A DNA stretch of 15,541 nt from JBOFZL01 sp051655155. Its GTDB lineage: Bacteria; Bacillota; Clostridia; Peptostreptococcales; Filifactoraceae. Every line of letters starts with the position of its first letter. The stretch's first letter is position 1. The stretch spans positions 1-15,541 of the forward strand of contig JBOFZL010000058.1 in the NCBI GenBank assembly GCA_051655155.1. Reading direction: 5' to 3'. The notes below the pieces were generated by a model. It worked only from the letters and a program-made list of their open reading frames with translations, did no database searches and was not told the DNA's origin. Positions 1 through 8,191 of this stretch are shown here, piece by piece. Both the position numbers and the translations under genes were made by a program.

Positions 1-55
1 ATATGGCTCTATGTAGCTCGTCACGCTCTTTCTCTTTTTTAGTATCCATCACCAT
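1..55 (-). CDS. hsdM: Type I restriction-modification methyltransferase, HsdM N-terminus (partial, runs off the left edge)
   Basis: Only the first 18 codons are inside the window; they read MVMDTKKEKERDELHRAI, and the leftover base T fits the Trp codon that normally follows. From memory of the family, HsdM proteins often begin with an Asn/Asp-Thr-Lys-Lys stretch followed by ERxELHRxIW, just ahead of the helical HsdM_N domain. HsdM is the adenine-methylating subunit of type I restriction-modification complexes with HsdS and HsdR. The start at 55 has a GGAGG at 61-65 with a 5-base spacer; the alternative ATG at 49 would be 11 bases from it. The rest of the gene and any hsdS or hsdR lie outside, so the assignment rests on a short but distinctive stretch. 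Confidence 0.6.
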   Translation of the reverse strand, partial: MVMDTKKEKERDELHRAI

Positions 56-116
56 TATAGCCTCCATTTTTTAATTCCATTTTTATGAATAATTTTCATA
101 ATATAGTTTAGTTTGT

Positions 117-145
117 ATTATATTAGTTATATTTCCTTATCAGAC
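117..145 (-). promoter_or_regulatory. Possible hsdM promoter (-10 TATAAT)
   Basis: On the minus strand a perfect TATAAT lies at 122-117, about 60 bases upstream of the hsdM start. No good -35 hexamer stands 16-18 bases upstream (best GTCTGA). The region is very AT-rich, so a chance match is likely; it is offered only as the best candidate. Confidence 0.25.
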
Positions 146-147
146 TT

Positions 148-255
148 TTATTTTTCTTTAAAATTATCTGTTTTAAAAACTACATATATTAGGCTTACTG
201 CGAAGATTATCATACAAACTATAAATAATAAAATTTTAACATTGACATACATCAT
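148..255 (-). CDS. Possible 35-residue single-pass membrane peptide
   Basis: This minus-strand frame runs from a double ATG (255-250) to TAA (150-148). It encodes 35 residues: a short polar N-terminus, one hydrophobic stretch at about residues 8-27, and a charged tail ending NFKEK. That is the shape of a small one-helix membrane protein. A stop lies two codons upstream, so the ATG is the only sensible start. There is no clear Shine-Dalgarno sequence, only AAAAG directly before the ATG, which argues against it. A perfect DNA palindrome, GAATACTTGTATTC, sits just upstream at 266-279. It lies between the end of the S41 protease gene and hsdM. I recognise no family; it may be a chance ORF in AT-rich spacer DNA. 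Confidence 0.25.
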   Translation of the reverse strand: MMYVNVKILLFIVCMIIFAVSLIYVVFKTDNFKEK

Positions 256-335
256 TCTTTTCTATGAATACTTGTATTCCCTATTTTTGTATTATCAATT
301 TGTCACAAAGAATTTCAAGGTCATCTTTAATTACT

Positions 336-1562
336 TCAATTTTCTAATTCTAAAATTGATTTTATACAATAATCATATTTTGCATTATTTTCATTTAATC
401 TTTCTTTAACATTGGAATACATCACAATATCAGGAGAAATAGAACCATTGGAGATTATTCCTTCTTTTTTAAAATCTAAGTTATCACTTATAATGAGTGC
501 ATCATATAGCCTTAACATTAGTTTTGATTTTGGTAAAATATACATAGCTGGATCAGTTCCTATACATTCCGGCGATGTAGTGCTTCCCACTACTGTACCT
601 ATTTTTCTATCTTTTACAAATGCGGAAAAATATCCAGCACTACTACCTGTATTTTCGTTTATCAAAAAATATATTTTACCCTCATACTCTATAGAATCTT
701 TATTTTTTATAACCTCAGTATCACTATCATAATAGTACTTATATTTATCCATTATATAATCAGAATAATTACCAAACCTAGTTTTTATCAGTTTCTTTAT
801 CTCTTTGTTTTCGCTTATTTTTTCTATTCCTTTTATATTCGCTTTTGCCGGTGTATTATCTCTAATTAGTGAATAATACTTCATTTGCAAATTTTCTTTA
901 ACAATCATTGGTAGGAACATATCAGTAAAATACGTAGAATCTCCTCCAATGTTATTTCTTAAATCTATAATCAATGTTTTATAATTTTTAAATGTATTTA
1001 AACATTTTTTTACCTTTTCTCTGTCCATATCTATATTAGGGTGAAATAAATTTTCAATACTAATATATCCAACCTCGTCTTTTATTATCGGAAAATATAT
1101 AAAGTTAATATCACTTGCCTTAAAAGAATACAAAGAATTAACTTCATTAATTTCAGTATATTTAGATATAACTTCTTGTTTTTCAAACTCGTCTATTATA
1201 TATCTAAACCTATTTTTATACTCTGGCGTTTCATTAAACATATATTTGTATGCCTTGTACAAAGCATAACTATCTATTTTATTATTCAACATTGTATGCG
1301 GAGAATTTAAACTATTAAGAATAACATTTGTTTCTTTTAAAAATTCTTCTTCATTTTTACAGTTTTTTATTTTTTCCAGATATTTATTTTTATTTTCCCT
1401 AAAACGCTGTTCATCTTGAGGTGTTACAAAAGGATAAGTATCAATTATTTTGTCATACAAATAAATAAAATCTTGTTGATAGTCAGTATATATTATTTTT
1501 TTGTAATTTAATACTAACAAAGTTACTATAAAAATAATTGCTACTCTCATAAAGGTTTTCAT
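336..1562 (-). CDS. Membrane-anchored S41-family peptidase-like protein
   Basis: The protein has 408 residues. A hydrophobic N-terminal segment at about 5-19 acts as signal or anchor, so the rest should lie outside the membrane. The S41 (tail-specific protease / CtpA) fold shows in DLRNNIGG at 200-207, the serine-containing ENTGSSAG at 303-310 (likely nucleophile Ser308), and a C-terminal GIISNGSISPDIV that matches the usual 'GI-PDI' ending. No PDZ domain is recognisable between the anchor and the core. The lysine normally found in the (F/Y)GKG motif about 25 residues after the serine is not there (VGSTTSPECIG instead), so it may use a tricorn/IRBP-like arrangement or be inactive. The start at 1562 is preferred because GGAGGGAG lies 4 bases upstream; an upstream alternative at 1598 lacks such a site. 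It is the last gene of the minus-strand run, 70 bases after the CvpA gene. Substrate unknown. Confidence 0.8.
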   Translation of the reverse strand: MKTFMRVAIIFIVTLLVLNYKKIIYTDYQQDFIYLYDKIIDTYPFVTPQDEQRFRENKNKYLEKIKNCKNEEEFLKETNVILNSLNSPHTMLNNKIDSYALYKAYKYMFNETPEYKNRFRYIIDEFEKQEVISKYTEINEVNSLYSFKASDINFIYFPIIKDEVGYISIENLFHPNIDMDREKVKKCLNTFKNYKTLIIDLRNNIGGDSTYFTDMFLPMIVKENLQMKYYSLIRDNTPAKANIKGIEKISENKEIKKLIKTRFGNYSDYIMDKYKYYYDSDTEVIKNKDSIEYEGKIYFLINENTGSSAGYFSAFVKDRKIGTVVGSTTSPECIGTDPAMYILPKSKLMLRLYDALIISDNLDFKKEGIISNGSISPDIVMYSNVKERLNENNAKYDYCIKSILELEN

Positions 1563-1632
1563 ATATCTCCCTCCAAACCAAAACCTGCTTTTACTCACCT
1601 TCTATATAGAGAAAATATTTGACTTACTTCTT

Positions 1633-2202
1633 TTAAAACTCCAATTTAGTTCCATTCAAGAACGGGTTAAACTCCCTCATATAGTCTACTATCTGACTTT
1701 CTTCTATTACGTTGTTTCCAAATATGGGTTCCATCATCTCTACAAAGGGGCTAATTAACAATACTATAATAGTACTTATTATTATGGCCTTTGCTACCCC
1801 TACCAATATGCCTGCAAACCTATCAAAGATGCTTACCTGTGGTGCCCAGCCTATTATTATCAGTCTAAGGAATATTAGCATTGATATGAACATCAGTAGG
1901 TTAAGTACATATCTGTCTATAGGGTACATCTCTATAAGATAAAACTTCTTTGGTAATATATCCTCTAAAGCTTCTTTTATTCCCCCTTCATAACGATAAT
2001 ACCAGTCTGTTTCTAAAAGCTTTGGCATGAAAATCTTATATGCCATCCTTGTTGTTCCATATGCTAAAATATATTTAAGACTATGATAAATAGATTTTTT
2101 ATAGCCTTGTGTGAATCCTGTTATAATCTGAATTCCACTGATTACTACTAAAAAACAATCTAATTTGTTAAAAGTCATTATTTGATTAAAGATTTCTTGC
2201 AT
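1633..2202 (-). CDS. CvpA-family membrane protein
   Basis: This 189-residue integral membrane protein has hydrophobic segments at about 14-30, 38-55, 97-118 and 128-150. The last is preceded by FDRFAGILVG (126-135), the D-R-x-x-G-x-x-x-G signature of the CvpA (colicin V production) family. Members are small four-helix inner-membrane proteins; in some bacteria they are linked to envelope stress resistance and septation, but the molecular role is unsettled. The polar stretch at 60-96 is longer than in many homologues. The start is supported by GGGAGGT 5-6 bases upstream. It begins 11 bases after the preceding membrane-protein gene, so the two are almost certainly co-transcribed. Family assignment rests on topology and the glycine motif. 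Confidence 0.75.
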   Translation of the reverse strand: MQEIFNQIMTFNKLDCFLVVISGIQIITGFTQGYKKSIYHSLKYILAYGTTRMAYKIFMPKLLETDWYYRYEGGIKEALEDILPKKFYLIEMYPIDRYVLNLLMFISMLIFLRLIIIGWAPQVSIFDRFAGILVGVAKAIIISTIIVLLISPFVEMMEPIFGNNVIEESQIVDYMREFNPFLNGTKLEF

Positions 2203-2213
2203 TTTTTACCTCC

Positions 2214-3326
2214 CTACCTGCGTTCAAACTTCAGCTCTCCCTTTGACACTAGAACTACTGTATTTTTCATTGGGATTACCTTTATCACAGGTTTTGTTAA
2301 TTCTTTTATATCGTTTTTATAAAAGGTTCTTGTATCACTATAATAAAATGGTTCTCCATTAGAAATTACCATTCCATTTATGCTTTCTGAAAATCTTGAT
2401 TCTCTTTCCACGTTATAATCTTTATTTATTGTGGAAATCCCGTTATCCTCATCTAAAGTAAATATTTTATCTCCAAAAATCTCCATCTTTTCATATGGAT
2501 TGTTATTCTCTATCTTTACTTTACTTTTATATGATTTATTTGTTATATAGATTTGATCTATGTCCTGCCAAATATAATCGTTCCCTTTTATTTTCATATC
2601 TGTTAAGATCATATTATCTATTTGGTTTGTATTTTTTAATTTTCCTTTTGAGCTATATTCATAAATTAAGTTGGTTAGTTTCCCTGCATCTCGATATAAT
2701 CCTACAACTATAACTCCCCTGTTTATAGACGGTTTTATCATAGTTATACTCACTTTAGGATATGAATATTCTCCTACACTTTCTCCCTTTCTATTGTATA
2801 TGGCTATTCCTTCTTCTAAGGTGTCTGTTAAATAGTGTATGACAAACCCTCCACCAGGCATAGCTACCACACGTTTAGGTAAATACTTAGATACTACTTG
2901 ATTAACTACTGCTCCTGTTTCATCTATTATAAAGGTGGTTCTCCTAGCAATATCTGTTAAGTATATATACTCTCCTTGTGTATCCATGGAAAAATTCTCT
3001 GCAGTTATCTTTATGCTTAATTCTTCGTTTCCTGCTTCATTTACAAATCTTAGGTTATAGCCATCATATACTAACACTCTATTTTTGAAATTTTCTATAT
3101 AGATTTTATTTGTGTAAATATATTCATAGTTTTTTTCTCCTATCTGAACATTTTCCTGCCGTTTCTGACTTTCACCCTTATCTCCACATATTATAAGCAC
3201 TGCCATTAATGCTATCAACCCCAAGATGATAGCAACCATTCTACCTGTAGTAATTCTAATTTTCCGTTTTCTCCCATATACTGTATCATCTTCATTTTGT
3301 CTGTATATTGTAGGTGATTTCTTCAT
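2214..3326 (-). CDS. One-pass membrane protein with beta-rich extracytoplasmic domain (DUF5711-like)
   Basis: The protein has 370 residues: a short, highly basic cytoplasmic tail (1-29, containing YGRKRKIRITTGR), one membrane helix (about 31-47), and an external domain of some 320 residues. That domain is made of repeated short hydrophobic strands separated by turns (YIYLTD, FVIHYL, VIVVGLY, DYIWQDID, IFTLDED), the pattern of a WD40- or PQQ-like beta propeller. I believe this corresponds to DUF5711, found in Clostridia and often next to cvpA, but I could not check. The start at 3326 follows AGGAGA with a 4-base spacer; it lies 10 bases after the parB stop. An in-frame start at 3344 would overlap parB and lacks this site. 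No catalytic motif is evident; a structural or sensing role in the envelope is inference. Confidence 0.65.
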   Translation of the reverse strand: MKKSPTIYRQNEDDTVYGRKRKIRITTGRMVAIILGLIALMAVLIICGDKGESQKRQENVQIGEKNYEYIYTNKIYIENFKNRVLVYDGYNLRFVNEAGNEELSIKITAENFSMDTQGEYIYLTDIARRTTFIIDETGAVVNQVVSKYLPKRVVAMPGGGFVIHYLTDTLEEGIAIYNRKGESVGEYSYPKVSITMIKPSINRGVIVVGLYRDAGKLTNLIYEYSSKGKLKNTNQIDNMILTDMKIKGNDYIWQDIDQIYITNKSYKSKVKIENNNPYEKMEIFGDKIFTLDEDNGISTINKDYNVERESRFSESINGMVISNGEPFYYSDTRTFYKNDIKELTKPVIKVIPMKNTVVLVSKGELKFERR

Positions 3327-3336
3327 GACTTCTCCT

Positions 3337-4134
3337 TTAAGCATTTAACAATAGTTCCAATAAATTTTCCAAATCCTCTTCGCTATAGTACTCTATCTCC
3401 AGTTTCCCACCATTTTTGCCTTCTTTTAAGGCTACCTTAGTTCCTAAATTTCTTTCCACTTCTTCTAATGCATTAACTAAGTACTTATCTTTCTTCTTTG
3501 ATTTATCCTCGCTAAGCTGGTCTTTGGCATATTTCTTCTGTATCTCCAATGTTTTAAGTTGCTTTGCTACACTTTCGCTTTCTCTTACCGTTAGGTTACC
3601 CCTTTTTATTTCGTCTAAAAGTTTAGCTTGCTGCTCCCTTGTTTTAAGACTTAGAATTACCCTCCCATGACCTTCTGTTAAACCTTCTTCCATAGCTCTT
3701 TTAGTATTATCATCTAAGTTCAACAATCTTACCTTATTGCTTATATAACTTCTAGTCTTTCCCAAGGCTCGTGCCACTTCTTCTTGAGTATATCCCTTTA
3801 GCTTCATTAAATCTTCTATCGCCTTAGCCTCTTCTAAGGGGTTTAACTCTATTCTTTGGATATTCTCTATTAACGCCAGCTCTTTATATTCACCCTTATT
3901 TATAACATGACAAGAAATCTCTTTAAGCCCTGCCATCAGGCAAGCTCTATATCTACGTTCACCTGCAACAATAATATACCTATCCTTATTGGCTTCTCGT
4001 ACCACTATACTTTGTAAAAGACCATGTAGGATTATAGATTTTGTTAAGTCTTTTAATCCCTCCTTGTCAAATACCTTTCGTGGTTGGTCTTTGTCAGGTT
4101 CTATTTTTCTTATATCTATAAGCTTGTGCTCCAT
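3337..4134 (-). CDS. parB: ParB/Spo0J-family chromosome partition protein
   Basis: The 265 residues show the whole ParB layout: an N-terminal CTP-binding ParB/Srx domain with GERRYRA at 58-64 and ENIQRIELNPLEEA at 90-103, a helix-turn-helix at about 115-138 (TQEEVARALGKTRSYISNK), GHGR at 155-158, a lysine-rich linker, and a C-terminal dimerisation domain (about 215-265, ending YYSEEDLENLLELLLNA). ParB clamps spread on DNA from parS sites and help load SMC and segregate origins. The gene sits right after rsmG, the place of noc in Bacillus. However, it lacks an N-terminal membrane-binding extension, and it has R128 and GHGR, as in parS-binding ParB proteins, where Bacillus Noc (from memory) has Gln and ERHAR. 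No parA is adjacent. AGGAGG stands 5 bases before the ATG and overlaps the rsmG stop. Confidence 0.9.
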   Translation of the reverse strand: MEHKLIDIRKIEPDKDQPRKVFDKEGLKDLTKSIILHGLLQSIVVREANKDRYIIVAGERRYRACLMAGLKEISCHVINKGEYKELALIENIQRIELNPLEEAKAIEDLMKLKGYTQEEVARALGKTRSYISNKVRLLNLDDNTKRAMEEGLTEGHGRVILSLKTREQQAKLLDEIKRGNLTVRESESVAKQLKTLEIQKKYAKDQLSEDKSKKKDKYLVNALEEVERNLGTKVALKEGKNGGKLEIEYYSEEDLENLLELLLNA

Positions 4135-4143
4135 AGCTTCCTC

Positions 4144-4866
4144 CTAAAGTGGACTCTTGCTGGGACTTCCTGATTTTCTTGGGTAGGTTTTAGGCGTTGA
4201 CTTTACCTTTTTAATAACCACTATCTTATGGTTTAGCTCTGTATATGGAATATCCACATCAATAATCTCTTGAATTTCACAGCCTAAAAGGTTCAAGGCT
4301 CTCTCTGCCTTTTCTACTTCTTCAAAAACCATAGGACCTTTAAGGCAAATTAATCTTCCTCCCACCTTTATATAAGGGGTACAATACTCCAACAAGGTAG
4401 AAAGATTGGCAACAGCTCTGGAAACACAGATATCAAATCCTTCTCGTAGTTCCTTCTTCCTTGCTCCTTCTTCTGCTCTGGCATGAATATAGGATATCTT
4501 ATCTAAATTCAGTTTCTCTCCCACCAATTTAAGAAAATTAACCCTCTTATTAAGACTATCTAGCAAACTTAGCTCTATATCATTTCGCATTATCTTAAGT
4601 GGTAATGAAGGAAAGCCCGCTCCTGTTCCTACATCTATAACCTTTGCATTTTTAGGAATGTCCAAGACCGCCAAGGGTGATATGGAATCCAGAAAGTGTT
4701 TCTTATACACTTCTTCCTCATCTTCTATGGCTGTAAGGTTCACCATCTTATTATATTCTAAAAGTATGTCCTTATAGCTTTTAAACTGTTGAAGTTGTAT
4801 AGGGCTTATGGAAATATCCCACTGTTTCAGCCCCTCTTCCAATATTTGGTTTAGCTTTTCTTCCAC
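4144..4866 (-). CDS. rsmG: 16S rRNA (guanine527-N7)-methyltransferase RsmG (GidB)
   Basis: This 240-residue SAM-dependent methyltransferase makes m7G at position 527 of 16S rRNA; loss in other bacteria gives low-level streptomycin resistance. Family signatures are in order: NLTAI (43-47), KHFLDS (56-61), the SAM-binding VIDVGTGAGFPSLPL (76-90), SRAVA (149-153), LKGP (175-178), and a basic C-terminal tail with TYPRKSGSPSKSPL. The length matches the family. The start is GTG at 4866-4864, with AGGAG 6 bases upstream inside the end of mnmG; only one base separates it from the mnmG stop, which suggests translational coupling. The mnmG-rsmG order is conserved in most bacteria. Confidence 0.95.
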   Translation of the reverse strand: MEEKLNQILEEGLKQWDISISPIQLQQFKSYKDILLEYNKMVNLTAIEDEEEVYKKHFLDSISPLAVLDIPKNAKVIDVGTGAGFPSLPLKIMRNDIELSLLDSLNKRVNFLKLVGEKLNLDKISYIHARAEEGARKKELREGFDICVSRAVANLSTLLEYCTPYIKVGGRLICLKGPMVFEEVEKAERALNLLGCEIQEIIDVDIPYTELNHKIVVIKKVKSTPKTYPRKSGSPSKSPL

Positions 4867-4867
4867 C

Positions 4868-6781
4868 TTATTCTCCTTTATTTTCAGGCTTATTTAACGT
4901 CTGTAGATAGATTAGTAATACTGATATATCTGCTGGACTTACCCCTGATATCCTGCTGGCCTGTCCTATATTCATAGGTTTTATTGCATTGAGCTTTTGT
5001 CTTGCTTCCAGCCTTAGACCACTTATTAGACTGTAGTCAATATCAGAACTTAGACCTCGCCTTTCCAACTTTCTATACTGATTTACCTGCTCCACCTGCT
5101 TCTTAATATAGCCTTCATACTTTGCAGTAATTTGACATTGGTTTATAACCTGAATAGGCAAATTTCCATCTGCTTTACCAAGACTTATAAGCATTTCATA
5201 GTCTACCTCAGGCCTTTTTAGAAAATCATATAGGCTCATTGTACGACTAAGTGGTGAGCCTCCCCTTTGTTCTAGGGCAATATCTGCTTCTTGGCTGTTG
5301 ATTTTCTCTTCCTTAAGTCTTTTTATTTCTCCTTCAATGGCTTCTTTTTTCTCTATAAACTTACTATATCTTTCCTCATCTACAAGGCCTATTTCTCGCC
5401 CTAGTTCAGTCAATCTAAGGTCTGCATTATCTTGTCTTAGTAAAAGTCTATACTCTGACCTTGAGGTCATCATCCTATAAGGCTCATTAGTTCCCTTGGT
5501 AACTAGGTCATCTATAAGCACACCAATATAGGCAGTTGCCCTATCCAGTACCAATGGTTCCTTGTCCTGAAGTTTTAACACTGCATTTATAGCTGCCATA
5601 AGCCCCTGCGCTCCTGCCTCCTCATAACCACTGGTACCATTCATCTGTCCTGCACTATAAAGATTCTCAACCGTCTTAAATTCCAAGGTAGGTTTAAGCT
5701 GCAAAGGATCAAAACAGTCATATTCTATGGCGTAGGCAGGTCTTATAAGCCTCGCATTTTCCAAGCCCTTAGTAGTGTGATACATCTGTAACTGAACCTC
5801 ATAAGGCATAGAACTACTATAACCTTGAATATAATACTCCTGCGTATTAACTCCCTCCGGTTCAACGAAGAACATATGAGTTTCCTTATCAGCAAACCTT
5901 ACCACCTTATCTTCTATGGATGGACAGTACCTAGGCCCCGTTCCATCTATCATCCCTCCATACATAGCCGATCTACCAAGGTTTTCTCTTATTATCTCAT
6001 GGGTTTTTGGTGTGGTTCTAGTTAGGTAGCACACCACTTGATTTCCTCTATCTAAGCTATCATTTAAGAAGGAAAAAGGCACAGCCTTTTCATCCCCCTC
6101 TTGAAGCTCCATCTTGCTAAAATCAATACTTCTTGCATGTACTCTAGCAGGAGTTCCTGTCTTAAACTTCCTAAGCTCCAAGCCCATTTCTATAAGTGAG
6201 TCACTTAGGTGCATTGCTGCTTCTTGCCCTAAAGGTCCTGAATTAAAGGATACCTCTCCCATAAAGATTTTTCCTTTTAAGAATACTCCCGTAGTTATAA
6301 TTATTGACTTAGCTGTATAATGGCAGTTTAATCTTGTATAAACTCCTTTAACTCGCTTAACTCCATCTACTTCTTCATAATCTATCTCCACAGCCTCATC
6401 CATAACTATATCCAGATTTTCTTGCTTTTCCAAGGTATGTTTCATAGTATATTGGTAGGCTGTCTTATCTGCCTGAGCCCTTATTGACTGTACAGCAGGC
6501 CCTTTTGAGGCATTTAGGGTTCTGGATTGAATATAAGTCTTATCAATATTCTTACCCATCTCTCCCCCAAGAGCATCTATCTCACTTACCAACTGACTCT
6601 TTCCCGGACCGCCAATAGCCGGATTACAAGGCATATAGCCTATGGTTTCCACCGATAAGGTTATAAGTAGGGTGGATTTTCCCATACGAGCTGCTGCCAA
6701 AGCTGCCTCGCAACCTGCATGTCCCCCTCCTATTACAATAATTTCATAATCGCCGGCAAAAAATATATTATCTTTTTTCAT
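4868..6781 (-). CDS. mnmG: tRNA uridine-5-carboxymethylaminomethyl modification enzyme MnmG (GidA)
   Basis: This 637-residue FAD-binding protein works with MnmE to add a carboxymethylaminomethyl (or aminomethyl) group to C5 of wobble U34 in tRNAs reading split codon boxes, using FAD, NADH and methylene-tetrahydrofolate. The Rossmann FAD motif is IGGGHAGCEAA at 17-27, followed by the family hallmarks PCNPAIGGPGK at 51-61, ASKGPAVQSIRAQADK at about 91-106, GTPARV near 209 and GQMNGTSGYEEAGAQG near 376. The C-terminal helical MnmE-binding region is present (RISGVSPADISVLLIYL). The length is close to the usual 620-635, and the gene looks intact. The start is 11 bases after the mnmE stop, with AGGAAGG upstream. 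Confidence 0.97.
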   Translation of the reverse strand: MKKDNIFFAGDYEIIVIGGGHAGCEAALAAARMGKSTLLITLSVETIGYMPCNPAIGGPGKSQLVSEIDALGGEMGKNIDKTYIQSRTLNASKGPAVQSIRAQADKTAYQYTMKHTLEKQENLDIVMDEAVEIDYEEVDGVKRVKGVYTRLNCHYTAKSIIITTGVFLKGKIFMGEVSFNSGPLGQEAAMHLSDSLIEMGLELRKFKTGTPARVHARSIDFSKMELQEGDEKAVPFSFLNDSLDRGNQVVCYLTRTTPKTHEIIRENLGRSAMYGGMIDGTGPRYCPSIEDKVVRFADKETHMFFVEPEGVNTQEYYIQGYSSSMPYEVQLQMYHTTKGLENARLIRPAYAIEYDCFDPLQLKPTLEFKTVENLYSAGQMNGTSGYEEAGAQGLMAAINAVLKLQDKEPLVLDRATAYIGVLIDDLVTKGTNEPYRMMTSRSEYRLLLRQDNADLRLTELGREIGLVDEERYSKFIEKKEAIEGEIKRLKEEKINSQEADIALEQRGGSPLSRTMSLYDFLKRPEVDYEMLISLGKADGNLPIQVINQCQITAKYEGYIKKQVEQVNQYRKLERRGLSSDIDYSLISGLRLEARQKLNAIKPMNIGQASRISGVSPADISVLLIYLQTLNKPENKGE

Positions 6782-6792
6782 AAATTTCCTTC

Positions 6793-8157
6793 CTATTTTC
6801 CTATACAGAAGTTTGCAAATATAGTATCCAGAAGATTTTCTGTAACTGTATCCCCTGTAATCTCCCCTAGAGCCTCCCAGATTCTCACATAATCTGTTTC
6901 CAACAAATCCAAGGTTACATTCATATCTAAGGCAGCTCTTGCATCCTCACAGGCTTCCTTAGCCTTGACCAAGGCATCCTTGTGCCTAATATTAGTTATC
7001 ATGCTATGGTTTTCGTCCTCTAGCTCCCCTTCATATACCATGGTCTTAATCAGATGCTTTAACTCCTGTAACCCTTGACCTGTAGCTGCCGACAGAGAAA
7101 CATATTCCCCTATCTTCTCATCCTCAGGCTTCCATAAAGCTTCTAAGTCCAATTTATTAATCAAAACTATACGTTTCTTATCCTTAGTTTCTTCCAAAAT
7201 AAGTCTATCTTCATCTTCAAAAGCTCTGGAGCTATCTAGCATAACCATAATCAAATCTGCTTCCTCTATCAAAGCAAGACTTTTCTTTACCCCTATTTGT
7301 TCCACAACGTCCTGAGTTTCCCGTATACCCGCTGTATCTACAAGAGTAAGTGGAATTCCTGAAAGGGAATAACTCTCCCTGATAACATCCCTTGTAGTCC
7401 CCGGAACATTAGTTACTATCGCTCTGTTTTCCTCTAACATTCCATTTAGAAGAGAAGACTTTCCTACATTGGGCTTTCCAACAATAACCGTCTTTAGTCC
7501 CTCACGAAGAATCCTTCCTGTTTCAAAACTTTTAATTAACTTATCCACAGCATCCACAGTTTCTCTAAGCCTTAGTCTAAGCTTATCTGTGGTTATCTCC
7601 TCAATATCTTCCTCAGGAAAATCTAAGGCAACTGTAATCTCTGCTAAGTCAGCAGTAATACCATCTCTAATGGTCTTAATCTGACCTGAAAGACTACCAC
7701 TCAACTGTTTTTGCGCAACATTATAACTCTTCTCGCTCTTAGCATTGATAACATCCATAACAGACTCTGCTTGAGAAAGATCTATCCTTCCGTTTAAGAA
7801 AGCAAGTTTAGTAAATTCACCGGGTTCTGCCAATCTAGCACCTTTTTTTAGCACTAAAGAAAGGATTTTTTCCACACTAATATAGCCACCATGACAGTGG
7901 ATTTCTAAAACATCTTCACCTGTATAGGTATGAGGTTTAGGCATAAAACAGCAAAGCACCTCGTCCACCAAGGTTTCTTCTTCAAAAATATGCCCGTAAC
8001 AAAGTAGCCTTGGACTATCCCCCAAGTGCTTTCCCGTCTTAGAAACAAATATCTTCCTTCCAATCTCCAAAGACTTATCACCGCTAAGTCTTATAATCCC
8101 TATGCCCGCAGGCCCTGGAGCAGTTGCAATAGCCCCGATTGTATCACCCTTAACCAT
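6793..8157 (-). CDS. mnmE: tRNA modification GTPase MnmE (TrmE)
   Basis: This 454-residue partner of MnmG modifies U34 of tRNA. An N-terminal tetrahydrofolate-binding domain (1-120, with HTYTGEDVLEIHCHGG at 76-91) is followed by a helical domain interrupted by a G domain: P-loop GKPNVGKSS (227-235), switch TT (254-255), DTAG (274-277) and NKLD (334-337). The protein ends in CIGK, whose cysteine is conserved for modification activity. The start at 8157 is chosen because AGGAG lies 6 bases upstream and the protein then begins right before the usual DTIGAIAT; an in-frame ATG at 8175 adds six residues and has a poorer site. Upstream is tcdA, not the jag/yidC genes that often precede mnmE in Firmicutes. 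Confidence 0.96.
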   Translation of the reverse strand: MVKGDTIGAIATAPGPAGIGIIRLSGDKSLEIGRKIFVSKTGKHLGDSPRLLCYGHIFEEETLVDEVLCCFMPKPHTYTGEDVLEIHCHGGYISVEKILSLVLKKGARLAEPGEFTKLAFLNGRIDLSQAESVMDVINAKSEKSYNVAQKQLSGSLSGQIKTIRDGITADLAEITVALDFPEEDIEEITTDKLRLRLRETVDAVDKLIKSFETGRILREGLKTVIVGKPNVGKSSLLNGMLEENRAIVTNVPGTTRDVIRESYSLSGIPLTLVDTAGIRETQDVVEQIGVKKSLALIEEADLIMVMLDSSRAFEDEDRLILEETKDKKRIVLINKLDLEALWKPEDEKIGEYVSLSAATGQGLQELKHLIKTMVYEGELEDENHSMITNIRHKDALVKAKEACEDARAALDMNVTLDLLETDYVRIWEALGEITGDTVTENLLDTIFANFCIGK

Positions 8158-8191
8158 ATCCTTCTCCTTAAACATCCTTATCCTTACTATT

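Noticed and set aside
113..409. Plus-strand open frame of 98 codons in AT-rich DNA
   Set aside because: The product is a low-complexity run of I, L, Y and F, has no ribosome binding site, and overlaps the end of the S41 protease gene on the other strand.
7541..7549. Perfect DnaA box TTATCCACA
   Set aside because: It is a single copy inside the mnmE coding sequence (Val-Asp-Lys codons) with no cluster of further boxes or AT-rich unwinding region; a chance match.
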